Part shown: piece after piece, positions 1-13,200 of the stretch
Layout of the letters: the number at the start of each line of letters is the position of its first letter
Position numbering within the stretch: position 1 is the first letter of the stretch
NCBI GenBank assembly: GCA_014549065.1
Contig: JACDOX010000003.1
Location: 12,372,462 to 12,436,461, forward strand
Direction: 5' to 3'
Length of the DNA stretch: 64,000 nt
Origin: Cardinalis cardinalis
Lineage: Eukaryota > Chordata > Aves > Passeriformes > Cardinalidae
Notes under the pieces: model-generated
Databases searched by the model: none
What the model was told of the DNA's origin: nothing
The model's input: the letters and a program-made list of their open reading frames with translations, nothing else
Translations under genes and position numbers: made by a program

Positions 1-2915
1 TTTTTAGGTGAAAAATGCACTTGAAGCTCTTTTTTTGCAGCTTTGACCTGAGCAAACGGCAGTTGTTCAACTGTCAGAGTTGTGAGCTCCAGTGATTTAT
101 TCAACTCTCATGCTAGCTGGTATTTCTGACAGCTTGGAGACTCATGTGAATAAATCAGCATTTCAGCTATTATAAACCTAAGTTTCTACACATTCTGCTA
201 AAACAAAAGAAAGTAAACTGGTCCTGCAAATGTGTATACCAGGAGTNGGCCAAACCCCAGAGGCTGCTACCTGAAAAAACATTGTCTTTTATTTTCACTT
301 GATGGTACTGTGTGGGACATAACAAGTCTTGTTTCTTAATGCCTGGAGTTGCTTTTAGATGATACCCTAGATTGTACCCTCGGATTGCACAGGCACACTT
401 GGACTGTGCTGTTACATTGTCACAGACTCCTGTGCCCACAGTACCTGCATTGTGACTCACGGCAGCACCACGGGGCGTTGGAGGATCATCCACCACCTCT
501 GGCACCCAGTCAAGCCTTGGGCAAAACCTTCACCAGCACCAGCAGGGGAGGTGCCTGCTCTCACTGCCTGTTGCTAGAAGCTGTCAGGAGTCTCCAGGAA
601 ATGCCAGTCAGAAAGGGCTGGAGACAGCCACAAAGGAAAAATAAATCTCAGCCTAGCATATCNGAAGATATTTAGTACAATGGAATATTTACAAGTCCTG
701 CTTTGTGCTTTGGGCACAGCATTTGATAAAAATCATCTTCTCAGCCTCTTTTATTGGCAAAATGATGCGCATCAGTTNGACTTTGGAAACAAAAGGTGAA
801 TAGTCTGATAGAACAGATGCCTGGTTCCTGAACAAGGCTCTGACCCTCACTCCAGAACAAGTGTCTTGAGTGGTTTTGCCTGTAAGACTGAGGCCATTTA
901 CCAGTGCCTTCCAAAGCAAACAGAAGGGCCACCACTGGCCATGGTGAGAGTTGGATGCAGAAGAAATGCTGCACCCAACTCAGTTTTCTACTGATTTTTC
1001 AAGAGATAATAAGCTTTTACAAAGCTTTGGAGAATGAAGACTTTCACTTGTAGCTCCACTAACTTCACCATCCTGCCTCAACAACATAAACAAAGCAAAT
1101 TACCGGACACTTGCAGACTACTCTGGCCAGGACAGCACAGTCTTCCTGTTTCTACACGAGAGGAAGTATTTCCTGGTTTGCAAGGTGTGGCCAGGCAAAA
1201 GGAACAGCTCCTTTTCTTTAATTAATTTTGTTGCTATTTATATCTGCGCTTTCTTTCATAGTTCCAGGTGCACTAGTTATCAGGAATATCTGCTGAAAGN
1301 CATAAGCAGTGACAGTTCTCAATTCTGCCTTCCCCCTGCCTTCTCTCCCTAAGTAAATGTGAGGCACTTTCCCACAGATGCTATTTTGATTTTTGAATAT
1401 TAAACCTGCAAACTCAGGATGGGGAAAGCCTTTCAAATCAAGTGAATAAACCAAGGGCGAAAAGATAGACTCGGTTATTTCTCCTATCCATTTCATTAAT
1501 GGCATAGCATTCCACTTCAGAAACAGCACACGCAGAGCCAACCTCTCCGAGTGCCTGTGTACAGCCCAGCCCCTGCAGTGCCCCTCTCCTGCCCTCCCTG
1601 GCTCTACCAGGGATCAGAGCTGGCAGTGCCCAGGCAGGGCTGTGTGTGGGGCTGTGCTCCCCACCCGGGCCTTGCTCCAGCCAAGTGGTTGAGCAGGCAC
1701 ATACCCTAGTGAAAGGAGCAGGACTGGTTGTGCTTTGAGATAAGATTGTCTGCCAGGGCTTTGTTGGAGGCAGCCTTGCAGATGCAGGAAGGTAAACAAG
1801 CTGTAAAGATGGCAAAAAGAGAAGGAAAAAAATGCCCCAAGGGAAGCAGCACCGCCAGGAGACAAAGTGAAGGGCACAGTAAGGCTGAGACAAACTTGTA
1901 CAGCACAAGTTGAAGAACCCCCCCGGCCTCACTCATTGTGTGTTCTGCACCTCCCAGGGCAGCCAGTGCTGGGGCAGAGTGCCAGGGACCNTGTCAGGAG
2001 GTGGTACAGTCCACCCACACCCCATGTTGCCTCCAAACTGTCCTGAACAAGCTGCTGGGACACTGTCTGGGAGGCCACCTGCAGCAGGGGCTGCTGTGCT
2101 TGCTCACAGTGACAAAACCTACCTAGGAAACAAGTTGTGGGGCTACTCACCCAGTAACTACTTCAGTGGCAGCAGGAGAAGCATTTGCTGGCACAGTTTG
2201 GAGGACGATGATCAAATGCTGCTCCCACAGGAGAGGTGACAGGTGAAGTACAGCCAGAACAGCAGAGCAGCCCCTGCTGCTCACAAACCAAGCACAGCAC
2301 TCAGGCTCTCTCTCACATTTGCTTGCTTGGGATGCCTGGTTGTTCTACCAGATTCAGCCTCCTACTGCATCCATGGGTGAGGCCCTGCATTCAGTCTGTC
2401 CTGTGGATGTACAAAGGGAACAAGGACCTTCACAGAGGGTCCATGGAGGCCCAACGCTTCCTTGTAGATTAAAGTTTTACTGCTTGAACATCTTTCTTCA
2501 AGCAAGGCAAGGATTCAAGGGGAAATCCCAGTTCCAGTTTAGCTCAAGCTAATCTTGTGCAGCCCAGCCTTTTGCATCCACCTGTCCCACAGGTATTTTA
2601 GTCAGCATAGTTTCCTGGTTTGCCATCTTATGGCCCTTTCTCCATTGCTCCAATCCACAACAACAGGAGGATGGAGTCTCCAGCTGGACAGTGAGAATGG
2701 TGTGAGGGAGGGAGGCCAGGGGCAGCCGAGTTTTACTTGTTGAGGTGGGAAACAGCCCTGCACAACATGTGGTTTTGGTTCTCTGCAGTCTGGAGGCTAA
2801 ACCCAGCACCTGCAGCCCCACAGGAGCCCTGCTGAGAGCACAGGGAGGAGCTGTGGGCTTGGGACCGGCTCAGTCCTGCTGGAATTCAGCTGACTGGTGA
2901 TAAACTCNGGGAGCC

Positions 2916-2956
2916 AGACAAGACCTGAGACAAGACCCAAGATAAGACCCAAGATA
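2916..2956. repeat. Short 12-bp tandem repeat
   Basis: Three to four diverged copies of a 12-base unit (agacaagaccca and variants with t for c) run head to tail. It is a minor low-complexity expansion in intergenic DNA. Confidence 0.7.
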
Positions 2957-5900
2957 ATCCACACAGCTTCCTGCTGCACTTTTTGGCTTGATGCACCTCC
3001 GAGTTAAACCAGCACCTTGTCCTCACAAGTGGCTGAGCTGTGGTTCCTGGCACGCACTGGACCCGGAACACAGGAGCAACAGGACTGGGGCAGAGGGTCC
3101 ACAGCTGTGCCAGAGCACCGTGGGCAGTTGCACAGCCCCAGGGACCCCAGGGAATGGCAGGGTACTTACAGTGAAAGCCACAGCTGCTGCTTTGTGCCCT
3201 GAGGCTCAAGGTCATTTCTTTTTCCAGAACAAGGAAAAGAGACTTGTGCTAAGTACCTCAGTTTGTTTAATCCACNGTACAGAAACAAAAGCCTGAGAGG
3301 TTCAAAGCTCCAGTGTTTATTCTATCAGGCTTATTTCTGGGCTAAATAAACCATCAAAATCTAAGTCTCAGCTGAAAACATCTAAACATGCTAGCTGCAG
3401 CTAATGAATAGTTAGTGTTTGGCAAAGAAAAAGCATGAATCCATAATTATTGTGAGTCACCTGGAGAAACCAGAGCAGTAGCCAACAAAAAAACCCCTCT
3501 GAATAGCTCAATGGGAATGAAGATGCCTAAAATCATGCACATCATCANCACCACATCCTCAGCCCAGGTGAGGCCAGAGGGGGGCAATTCTGTAGAAGAT
3601 GTTTCAGATCCCCACTGGTCACTGACCAAGGACCCCATGCCAGTCTCACCAGAAGCCCATCCCTGCATACAAGGGCAGTCTGACATCCACATTCCCTCTG
3701 TGACTCATAGGATTGGACAAGTCAGGCTTTTGCAGACAACAAAAAAAGATAAAAATCATATTGCTTGGGGGAGTGCCAAGCTATTATTTCACCCAATTAG
3801 AGTCTTGAACTGCTGAAAGTTAAAAGGATTTCCTCTGCAAAGAGAACATTCCCCAGCCAGAAAGTCTCCAGAAAGGTACAGGCACAATAACTCCTGGCAT
3901 TTGGTGTTAGGAAACAAACGTCTAGACAAAGCTGCCTTCTTCTGATTTGTTTTTGATGACATTTTTAAAGGATGCTACAGTACAGATCCTAGGATTTGAG
4001 TTTCTATTTTTACACTGTGGATACCTGTGACAGCTTCACACATCCAGAACATGCTGGAAATGATTTCCACATCTTTGGTTGTTTTATTTAACCACTACAC
4101 TCTAGAAGTACTCTACCCCCTGGGGTTCTAAGGGATGGATATCACTTTTTGCATGGATGTGCTGTCAGGCAGGAACAAGAGCTGCCTGCACTGAAACTGC
4201 CTCCTGGGGAGACCAGGAGTGGGTTTGGCCCCATGTCAGTCCTGCCTGAGAAGCCTCAGTCNATCTGAGGAGCACAAGGGGCAGCACAGGGCTCTCACAG
4301 GAAAGCGTCTGACACTCCGGTTCAAACACCCGCTCCCCCCGTGCACTGCACGTGGCACACCTGGGCCTGGGCACAGGGGCTCTCTCTTGGCATTCCTCAC
4401 TCACCTTGGCACCTCCTTGCTGTGAACCGAGCAAAGCCGTGGAGAATTGTACTAAGGGGAAGGTTTTTACCTTGTCCTGCTGTTCCAGGTGGGCACAGGC
4501 AGGCTGGCTGTGGGGAGGAAGCAGCTTCCCCTGCCACAGCACTGCCCATGGTTGCTTCAGCATGTTGCAATACACTGATTGAGCAACTGGCAATTATATT
4601 GCATTTATCTCCATCTGCAGTGTTATGGTGTTACATTCACAGCTGTCTAAACAGGAGCCTACCTCCCATCCATGGTAACTTCCATTTTGTGTGACCTTGC
4701 TGATCCTGCAGCAGAGAGCAGCACTAAAGACTGAGCTCATGTTTTGGTGCTGCCCCCCACCCAACCAGTGCCACAACAGTTTTTAAAAAGTCATCTTAAA
4801 ATGTGNTTCTACATTGCTACAACAGCAATCTTATTGCACCCTGCAAAAGGAAATGTTTTGTGTTTTGGCAGAGTGAGCTTTAGATCCTTTTCAAGAAGAG
4901 GGAACTCAGTGTGGCTGCCCTGAGACTGGCTGGAGCTTTATCAAGAGAGATTTCATCGTGGACTTAGACAACCTTGCTCGCAGCCATTGTGCTGTCAGAC
5001 AGGTTTCCTTCCTCTTCTTCCCAACACTTCTACATCACATCCTATTTAGAGCTCTTATAGTGCTTCATAAATAATGTGATAATGAGAGCCCTTGTACACT
5101 TGTGGGATTTGGGAGGCATTATCTCAGTTTTTAAGAGTGGAATATGAAGATCAGAGATTAAAGGTGGCAAGTCCAATGGGCTGTGATCCAAACAAGAGTT
5201 CTTCTAATTCATTCCCCTTACAGTTGGAGCCCTTTCCTGGCTTACACCGTAAGCCCAGCTTTTCCACTTCTTCATATTAGCATTTCTGTCCTGCCCCATC
5301 CTTTCTGTCCAGGGTACCTCACAAATTTTGCACAAGAACATCACTGTCTGCCACTCACTGTATTTTGCTTGAGATCTATAGAGACAAAATTGCTGTTTCC
5401 ATTGGACAGTAACTAGGATGAGAAATTAAACATCAGAAATTCTGTTGTAGATTAATACTGCTGAAAACTTGGGGAGTCATTGAGCATAGCCATTACCCCT
5501 GTAAGAGGAATAACCTTTTTCTTAAGAAATGCAACAAAGTGCAAAGGACATGAAAAGTAAATGAAAACTCAGGGCTAGGGCTCACTATTGGAGGACAAGC
5601 ACTCACTGCAGAAGCTCCTGGATTTCCAGCAGGGGCTAATTAAGCATAAGGAAATGCAGGCATGGATGGAGCATTTGACAGCACTCCATGTTAGCCAGAA
5701 GAGGCAGCCTCCATCTCAGGGCATCACCAGTTCTGTGGGAGTCAGGCTGATTGATGCCAAGGGCTGCACATCATACCCTGTGGCTGGAAAGGCACAGAGG
5801 CTGAACTTGACAACTCAGACAAGATTTCTATTCCAAATTTTAAGCTACTCCAAAAGACAACATGCTGCTGTGCTTCTCCCTGAGAAACAGGAAGCTACTG

Positions 5901-8900
5901 CTGAGCCGCCTATAGTTTATAATAAAATTATTATTTTTTCCAGAGAAAGTGAAGCCTTGCTGAAGGACCACACAGGCACCGGGATGCAGCACAGACAGCA
6001 GGAAGCCGACTTGTGGGATTTTCCATGTGAAGAAATAGCTTGAGAGGGATGGGTGAGCTGAAGGTTTTACCTGAAAAACACCAGTGGTTCTGACCCTCCC
6101 ACAGCAGGCAGGCTTTGTGACCCCTGAGCAGTTACTGTTGACTCCACNCCAGGCACCTCTCACTGCAGGGAGACACAAAATCCCAGGACAGCTCTGAAGA
6201 ACTTCTCCACTGCAGAGCAGAAGGGCTCTGGAGTGGCACACAGTGCCTGCCCATCTCATTCTGAGACAGGGAAAAACAGGGTGCCTCTACTTGCCTTCTG
6301 ATGCCCAACAAGAGCAGCTGCACATAGGCACGGACACAGGGCAGGGATGCAGGATCTGTGTCTGTGGGTGCTAGGAACAATTTCAGGATGGCTAGAGCAA
6401 GCAGGATGCCTGCNGGAGACTGAAAGGAAGTGCACATCCATGGCCTCTAGGCACTGGGGTGAGGGGCTGCTGCAGGGCAGGGCAGCGCTGNAGCAGTGCC
6501 CCCCAAGGTTCCTATAAAAACAACTCCTCATGCACAGGGAATGCTACCAGGCAAATTCCTAGGCAATAAACAAACAAACAAACAAAATCCCCAAACATCT
6601 GTTTTCCAAGACTACAGTCTTAGCCTGAAGAAAACACTCATTTCCTGACAAGGGCTTTCATGGTGCTAAGTAGCAACTCAAAAAGCTGGATGATGTCTCT
6701 GGTGAGAGGGTGCCCAGCAGAAGCTGACAGTGAGCAGCCCCTGCACTCACTGATGCCCATCCTGCAGAGCAGGGATGAGAGCACAACACAGCTGTTCTGT
6801 TCCAAAGAAAAANAAAACAAGCAGAAAACTCCACTAAAACAACCCCAGCCCAAACAAAAAACCCAACCAAACCAAAAAAAGCCCCCACAAAAATCCAAAC
6901 CACTAATTTTGCCAGGTGCTTTGCAGCTGACAGCCAGCATGGCTTTCCTTTTGGGTCAGTGTGAATGACAAGGAGAAACAGGCAGGAAATGTCCAGGACC
7001 TCAGCCCAGAAGCTGCCAGGCCCACATACTTCACAGAACTGGTCCCTCAGAGGGAACACGAGATGTTGTCACAAGCACACTCAGAAAGGCTGCGCTGTCA
7101 CCAGATGAGCACTTGGCAGCTCCCAGAAGGCTGGGCNGGTGGTTGTGTCCCTGGCAGCAAAGTGGAGGCTGTGTGGAACCCCTTCCCCTGGTAGGGGCTG
7201 TAACTGCTCAGTCCAGGGGACTGTCAGCTAAGAATTAAAACTTACCATGGGCTGTGAAGGAAGGATGCCTTCCCCTCCGGCTCTCAGTGAGAGAGAATAA
7301 TTTTCAAAAGTCATGTTACATCCCTTTCAAACTGCCAACCATCCCTCTGAAACACCCTCATTCACCCTCTTCTCGGCTTAGCTCTAGTTCATCAACCATT
7401 TTCCACTGCTACTTTTGGCTTAGAGTAACCTCTATTGGTAAAATGCTCTAAGGATTATATTATCATTTTAGATCCTTCTGTTCTACAGGCCTTGCTGTTT
7501 TGCTTTAAGTGTCATCATCAGTCTGGCTAACTGTTCTTCCTGTATTCAAAACACTCAAAGCCTCTATCCTTACTCTTAACTTTAGTTCTGGCATTTTGGT
7601 TTGCTTTATCAGTAGACAAAAGATCCATTTCTGGATGAACCACCTCCTTTACAAAAACTAGTAACCCATAGTTCAGGCTCTACNTAAATGTCTTTGATGT
7701 ACAATTGCTCCTTACAGGAGAGGCTACACAAGCCTCAAATCTACTGTAAAAAGATAAAAGGTTTGGGTCTCAATTAGAGGCTTGTCATACTTCTTAGGTA
7801 AGAACCACCACTTCTCTGTGCAAAGAGTCTGTAGCATTTCCCAGCTATAACTACAGGCTTTATTATTATTTTAAGGTGCAAGACTGTACATAAATGCCCA
7901 AACCATTGTTTGTGGAAAACCATGTCTGAGAAGACCAATCTTATCAGCCTGAACTGATAAGCAACCTGAAATGCAGTGACCTGGCCTACAGTGACTGCAG
8001 TCTATCACCACTGTTTATTTTCACTGATCACATTTAGCACTTGAGCTGAATATGCTTACCAATGTTTCAGCAGNAGCCCTTGTGGACAGGCAGCTCATTG
8101 TTCTGAAGATGAGGAGTTTAACAGCTCAAACCAGAACCCAGAGTACTTATTCCTTTACCTGCTTAAAGGAGGTGATGGGAGATGAGTGTGGTCTATCCAG
8201 CACTGAAAAACTTCAAATTTGCTTCCTCTTCTCCATCCAGCATTTCTGGGTCACAGACATTTTGAAAAGCGAATAAAGTAGAAGCTCTAGCTAATTGAGT
8301 ATTAAAATTAACATTCCCAACATGAAGCAAGAGAAGAAAGACATGCTGCTTCATGACTAAGCTCAAATGGGCTGCCTTGAGAGATGGAAGCTGGCCTGCA
8401 CCGGACATTGGCTTGCAATGACAAACCACTACAATGTGCTAGGTAAGGACAGAGGTGAATCTCATTCCCTTGTTATCAAAGGAATAAGCAAAAGGAAGGA
8501 AAAAGTGGCCATGCAAAAATAACCTCTCCATTTCAATCCCACTGATTAGACCTACTAGCAACTGATGTTCATATAAATTTTCTGATTACAGTAAATTATA
8601 CATGACAGTTTCTTGAACAGCACATACATAATTTATCTGATACATCTGAAGAAGAAGCTACATTAATAGTTCAGAGGAAACCNAACTTTATGTCTGGTAG
8701 GACTCCTGTTTGAAAATGCATTTACAATAAAAAAACCTAAAGGCAGAAATAGTCAACTCTTCTATTTCATTATGAATGCTTTTTAATACCTTTTCTGCCC
8801 ATTTAAACATTTCAGCTTAGACTCATTTTACTTGTCTAGCAAAAAGCAGATAAACTGGAATGGTCTCAGTATACCCAGGCAATCTCAATTTCAGCAGTTA

Positions 8901-8997
8901 AACTCACTGCAACCTTCCTAAGGGGGGAAAAAGGCAGTTCATATTCTTGATACTGGTAGAACAGTGCATTAGTAACCTGTTACCCATCTCCNCAGGG

Positions 8998-9126
8998 ATC
9001 CACTTGCTCTTCCAGGCCACGAGCCACGGGCAGTTCAGGACCAAGGAGCTGCTCAGGAAGCAGCTCCAGTATTCCAGAAAAACCACNAGCTATACTGGCT
9101 GCAGTTACCAAAGGTTACTCAGCTGA
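8998..9126 (+). other. Coding-like 42-codon patch, unidentified
   Basis: A GC-rich segment in AT-rich surroundings keeps one frame open for 42 codons before TGA at 9124-9126. A possible splice acceptor (ccncag) lies just upstream. The predicted peptide is rich in Gln, Arg, Lys and Leu (it includes RTKELLRKQLQYSRK). I do not recognise it. It could be a pseudogene fragment, an exon of an unannotated transcript, or chance. Confidence 0.2.
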
Positions 9127-9880
9127 AGCAGCTCATTTTTGTTCAGGTAATACTCTACCTCTACACATGAGGGGAAAAAAACCCTTCATAACAATTAATA
9201 AATTGAGTGCTAATCACAGTTTAAAAAAAAAAGTTTCCTTTTCCACAGTAAGAGCTTTAGAGTATTGATCACATGATGCTACTTCAGTGCATCTGTATTC
9301 CCACAAGAATGCAGAATTAGCAAATGGCTGATTTCTGCTACTAATAAAGCACTTGTCTTTTCTGCTTCACTATCAGATAGATGAAGTAATTTTGCCTTGG
9401 GTTTGGCTTGGCTGGGATTTGGGGGCTTTTTTCTTGGATTTTTGTTTGTTAGTTTCAAGGATTAGTTTGGTTCTTGCTTTGTTTTCAGATCAAGTGAGGG
9501 AAATTGCTACAATTCACCTTGAAGCAATTTGAAAGCTACCTCACATTTGTTCAAAACATGCATCTGAATTTTGTTAGCCAGTGCAGCAAACCCAAAACTT
9601 TTGGAAGATGCTTAAAAAAGGTTTTATGAAGAGAACTACAGTGCAGACTTGGTAACATACCTCAACNGTTCAAAGCATTTTTGATATCATGCACAGATAT
9701 TTGTATCCATTTTACGGAAAATTTAAGGATNTAACAACCTTTGAAATCTTTAGAAAACAAACTGCAACAGAACATTTACAAATTTAGAACTTCAGAACTG
9801 ACAAGTCATTTNAAACAATATATCTTAGAAACAGTCCTAATAATGGCTAGAGAAAANAGCAAACAAGTTAAAAGAGGCAT

Positions 9881-10154
9881 AAAATCTCCATAAAAATGTT
9901 TTTATTCCTTATCAGTGGAGACTGGTTGTGAAAAGAGGACCTATTGTGAGCTTTTAAACAAAAGAAANCAGTAATCCTCCTAATTATCAGAGACACCAGG
10001 GTATCCTGTTCCAGGGAGGACAGCTATCAAGCCCATCTCCTTGCCCTCTTGCAACACAGGGAAGTTAGTTTTCAGCAAGAGGCTAAACAAATTATGTAGA
10101 TAAATGCTACTCCAAAGCAGCTGTCCAAGGGCCAGTGTTTTCCGCTGTTCCACA
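9881..10154 (-). other. NOP58: NOP58 3' untranslated region
   Basis: This is the sequence between the NOP58 stop codon and the expected cleavage site. It is about 270 bases long and ends near the only well-placed AATAAA on the minus strand. The exact cleavage position is inferred as 10-30 bases past the signal. Confidence 0.6.
9901..9906 (-). terminator. NOP58: NOP58 polyadenylation signal
   Basis: The plus strand reads tttatt, which is AATAAA on the NOP58 strand, about 250 bases past the stop codon. It is the first canonical hexamer after the stop. Confidence 0.65.
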
Positions 10155-10211
10155 TCAGTCTTCACCCTCATCTTTAATTTTCTTTTTTTTCTTCTTCTTT
10201 TTCTCTGTATT
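10155..10211 (-). CDS. NOP58: NOP58 coding exon 15 with stop
   Basis: 57 bases including TGA at 10155-10157. The acceptor is tttgcag. It encodes a lysine-rich end finishing KIKDEGED, close in form to the human C terminus. Confidence 0.93.
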   Translation of the reverse strand, partial: NTEKKKKKKKKIKDEGED

Positions 10212-13200
10212 CTGCAAACAAACAAATGTTGCCATGAACAAAGCAGAGTGGAAGAGCAAAGCAACACGTGTAGCTAGGCAACAGGGCTCAGAGCCCAAGC
10301 ATCACCCCAGCTGCCATGCTCAGCAGAGCACAGCCCAGGCCATGTCCTCCCTCAGCTGCTCACAGTGCCAGGGAGGCTGTGCCATGCTGTTACAGCTCAG
10401 CCCTGCCCTCAGCCCTGCAATGACACACAGCAAGGGCACAAAATTCAACCCTGGGTTAAGAACAGGACTTCAGAATGGAGCAAAAAGCTGGGTTTGGTCC
10501 CATCTGCTCTGCTGTTCTAGAAGGTATCAAATCAGCAGGTACAGCCTCTGCTCCCTGCAAGTCCCAAAGTGGANACAGATGCCTGTGGAATGGCACCAAG
10601 GGACACTCTTCCCACTAGGAAAGATGCAGAGAGGGGGAAGACTAGAGCTGGGGGTGGGCAGAGGACAGGAGGGGAATGGAGGCATTGCAGTCACAAACNT
10701 TCCAGCTCTTATTTTGCAATGCAAATTTTCTTGGACATTACAGTGGTGGATATCACAAAATAAAGTTACTAGAGCAAAACTATTTGTGTGCCATGGACTA
10801 TACATATAAGAATTTCTCCCCAGCCCTCACTCTACACTCTATGTTTTGGAGAGAACATTGCCAAAAAGGATCAGGTAGCTGTGCAATTCTGCCTCACCTC
10901 AGTTACNGGGCTGATGGGGAGTTCCTCACTCATTACCACCTCTTCTTCAGCTTGCTTTTCCTTATCCTTTTTCTTTTTCTTCTTTTTGACAGGTTCACCA
11001 TCTTCTACAGCTGTCCCTTCTGTAGCACAGAAAGGACAAAAATGAAAGGCAGGTTGCAGTTACTAAGAGTGCAAAAGGAAAAGCTACGATACATCAGAGG
11101 ATGCAATGACTCCTATTTACTGTCTGTGTTAACCTACCTGCAGAANGACTCCCTGCTATAACCAAAATCTACAACTACTTCAGACAGTGGCAGTGTTCAG
11201 ACAGCACTATTCCCAGCTCCTGGTGAATTCACATCATGTTATTCCTATATGCTGCTCCCAGAGTTTAAAACAAGCTTGCATGTTTTCATTTGTCTGCCAA
11301 ATCACCTTCAAGTACTCCATCAGAAAAGTGACTGTTCACAGTTTGGCAAGTATTTTTACCAGCAACACAGGAGCAGCAAAAGGACTCTAAATCCCCCCTT
11401 AGAAATACACTTAGCCAGCAGTAGCTTGGTCACAACCGATTTCTCCATCTTGATGTCGGAAATTTGTTAAGANGCAGACCAGTCTTCTTTACTGTGTAGA
11501 TTGGCAAACACAAAGATCTCAGTGCAACTTCAAGCATTTAATGCAGAAACACTTTCCTATCCTGGATGACAGGAATTATTTATAATATTATTTATATAAG
11601 CTGAGAGGAATGTCAACCCAGGGAAAGATTTACTAATGACCTTAGAGTTACTTTTCAGAACAATTCATCAACAGCTGCCCTATCTAATCACAGTGGTAAT
11701 GGAACTGTGATTTACCACTCACTTCCTAGAATACGTCCCACAGTCTTAGGAATCTTGAGGTAAAGATACCAAGCAAAAATCATTACCAAGCTGACAGCCT
11801 ATGCAGCAGCCAGGCTGTTACTGGAGCATACCCAAGTTAAATTTATTTGCACAGCTGAGTCAGTACTGGATACTAAGTTTCACACAGTACTCATGACTAA
11901 GTTCTGAATGTAGCAACCACTGTCCTTCAGTAGCTNCAAAATTGATGCTGAAAGCAGAGGTGTTTGTGGTACGTATCTTTGCTACTGGAGGTTTGACTCA
12001 AGACGTCATTTTCTCACCATATGTCTCTCAGGAAAGAATCAATTTCATTTTCAAGAACATTCACTCACCACTTAAAGAACAAGTTCAANTACCAAAAAAA
12101 AGACCCAAACCACATAACCTCCTAATGTCCTGATTGTACATTGTCACGAGTTTAGTTCCTCAAGCCAGAAGAANGATTATATGAGTCAAAAATAACACTT
12201 CAAACTCTGCCCCTAACATTAGCTTCAGACAAAAAAGTTGGCTTCGGGGTAAAAAATTTCTAGACATGTCTACAGAAGAATGCAGCCAACACATGCAGNT
12301 TCCTGACATTAAAAAACATACCAGAAACAAAACAGCAAAAGATTCTAGATAAAAAACCTGGTAAATATAACTTTGAGTGGATTGTGCCACAAAATTCACA
12401 GAGAACAGTGTGCAAGCATAAGGCATTCAAAGCAGGTACAAAAATAAGTGTCCTCATCTCCCTATATATGACATGGGGAAAGTAAAAGTAGCTGAAAAAC
12501 AAGCACAAACTGTATTAAAGCCACACTGTATAACAGGAGCATGCACATTGTATTTTGCTATGCTACATGTTTTTACTCAGCTGGATTGGTAAGATATGCA
12601 TTTCCAAGAAAAATGCTGGGTGATAACCTTGAAAAAATAATTTCTTGTTATTACCCTAGATGTCATCAAGTCTGACACAGCAGGCAGTGGAACCTGGCAC
12701 AATTTACAGTGCAAATGATGCACTGGGTGCTCACAGACACTGTCACTTCTCACAGCAAGCAGCAGAGCCCTCTCTGAAGATTTCAGCTGCTGCCTTCTAG
12801 CAAAGCTCATCACAAGACTTCACATACTTGTACCTAGCCAGAATGGGGATAAAGGCTCCAGGGGTGCTGGTCTTTTCCCTCTAGGTGCAATACTGCCAAG
12901 TCAGTCAAGGCCAGTGGAGGTTTCTTTGTGATACACAGCAGCTGACAAGGAAACCAATGGCTCTGACTCAGGCACAGAAAGCAGCAGCCTGAGGAGCAGT
13001 TTGACTGATGGCCCTGGGAGTGCTGGACACCACCTGCAGTAGTTCCACTCACCATTTCCCACCATTTTTGTCTAAGCTTTTACACACAAGCCTGATGTCC
13101 TGGTGTACCCTCCCTCCTCCAGACAATGCTCCACAGAGTGTACAGAATGAAGCCACACTGCCTATCAGTAAAGAACACCTCGTCAAGCTGTTGCTTCTGT

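Larger units (their letters stand above)
1..9880. other. Intergenic region beyond NOP58 3' end
   Basis: I see no supportable gene in this stretch. It holds scattered open frames up to about 165 codons (for example at 1438-1932 and 5588-6043) that lack recognisable domains, splice context or homology I can name. In the human order the next gene in this direction would be BMPR2, but none of its exons is visible here. A short coding-like patch at 8998-9126 and a small 12-bp tandem repeat at 2916-2956 are listed separately. Confidence 0.6.

Noticed and set aside
1438..1932. 164-codon minus-strand open frame
   Set aside because: Low-complexity Cys/Ser/Pro/Leu composition in GC-rich intergenic DNA, with overlapping frames equally open; no sign of coding selection.
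5588..6043. 151-codon plus-strand open frame
   Set aside because: No domain, signal, splice context or recognisable similarity; of a length expected by chance in a 64-kb six-frame scan.
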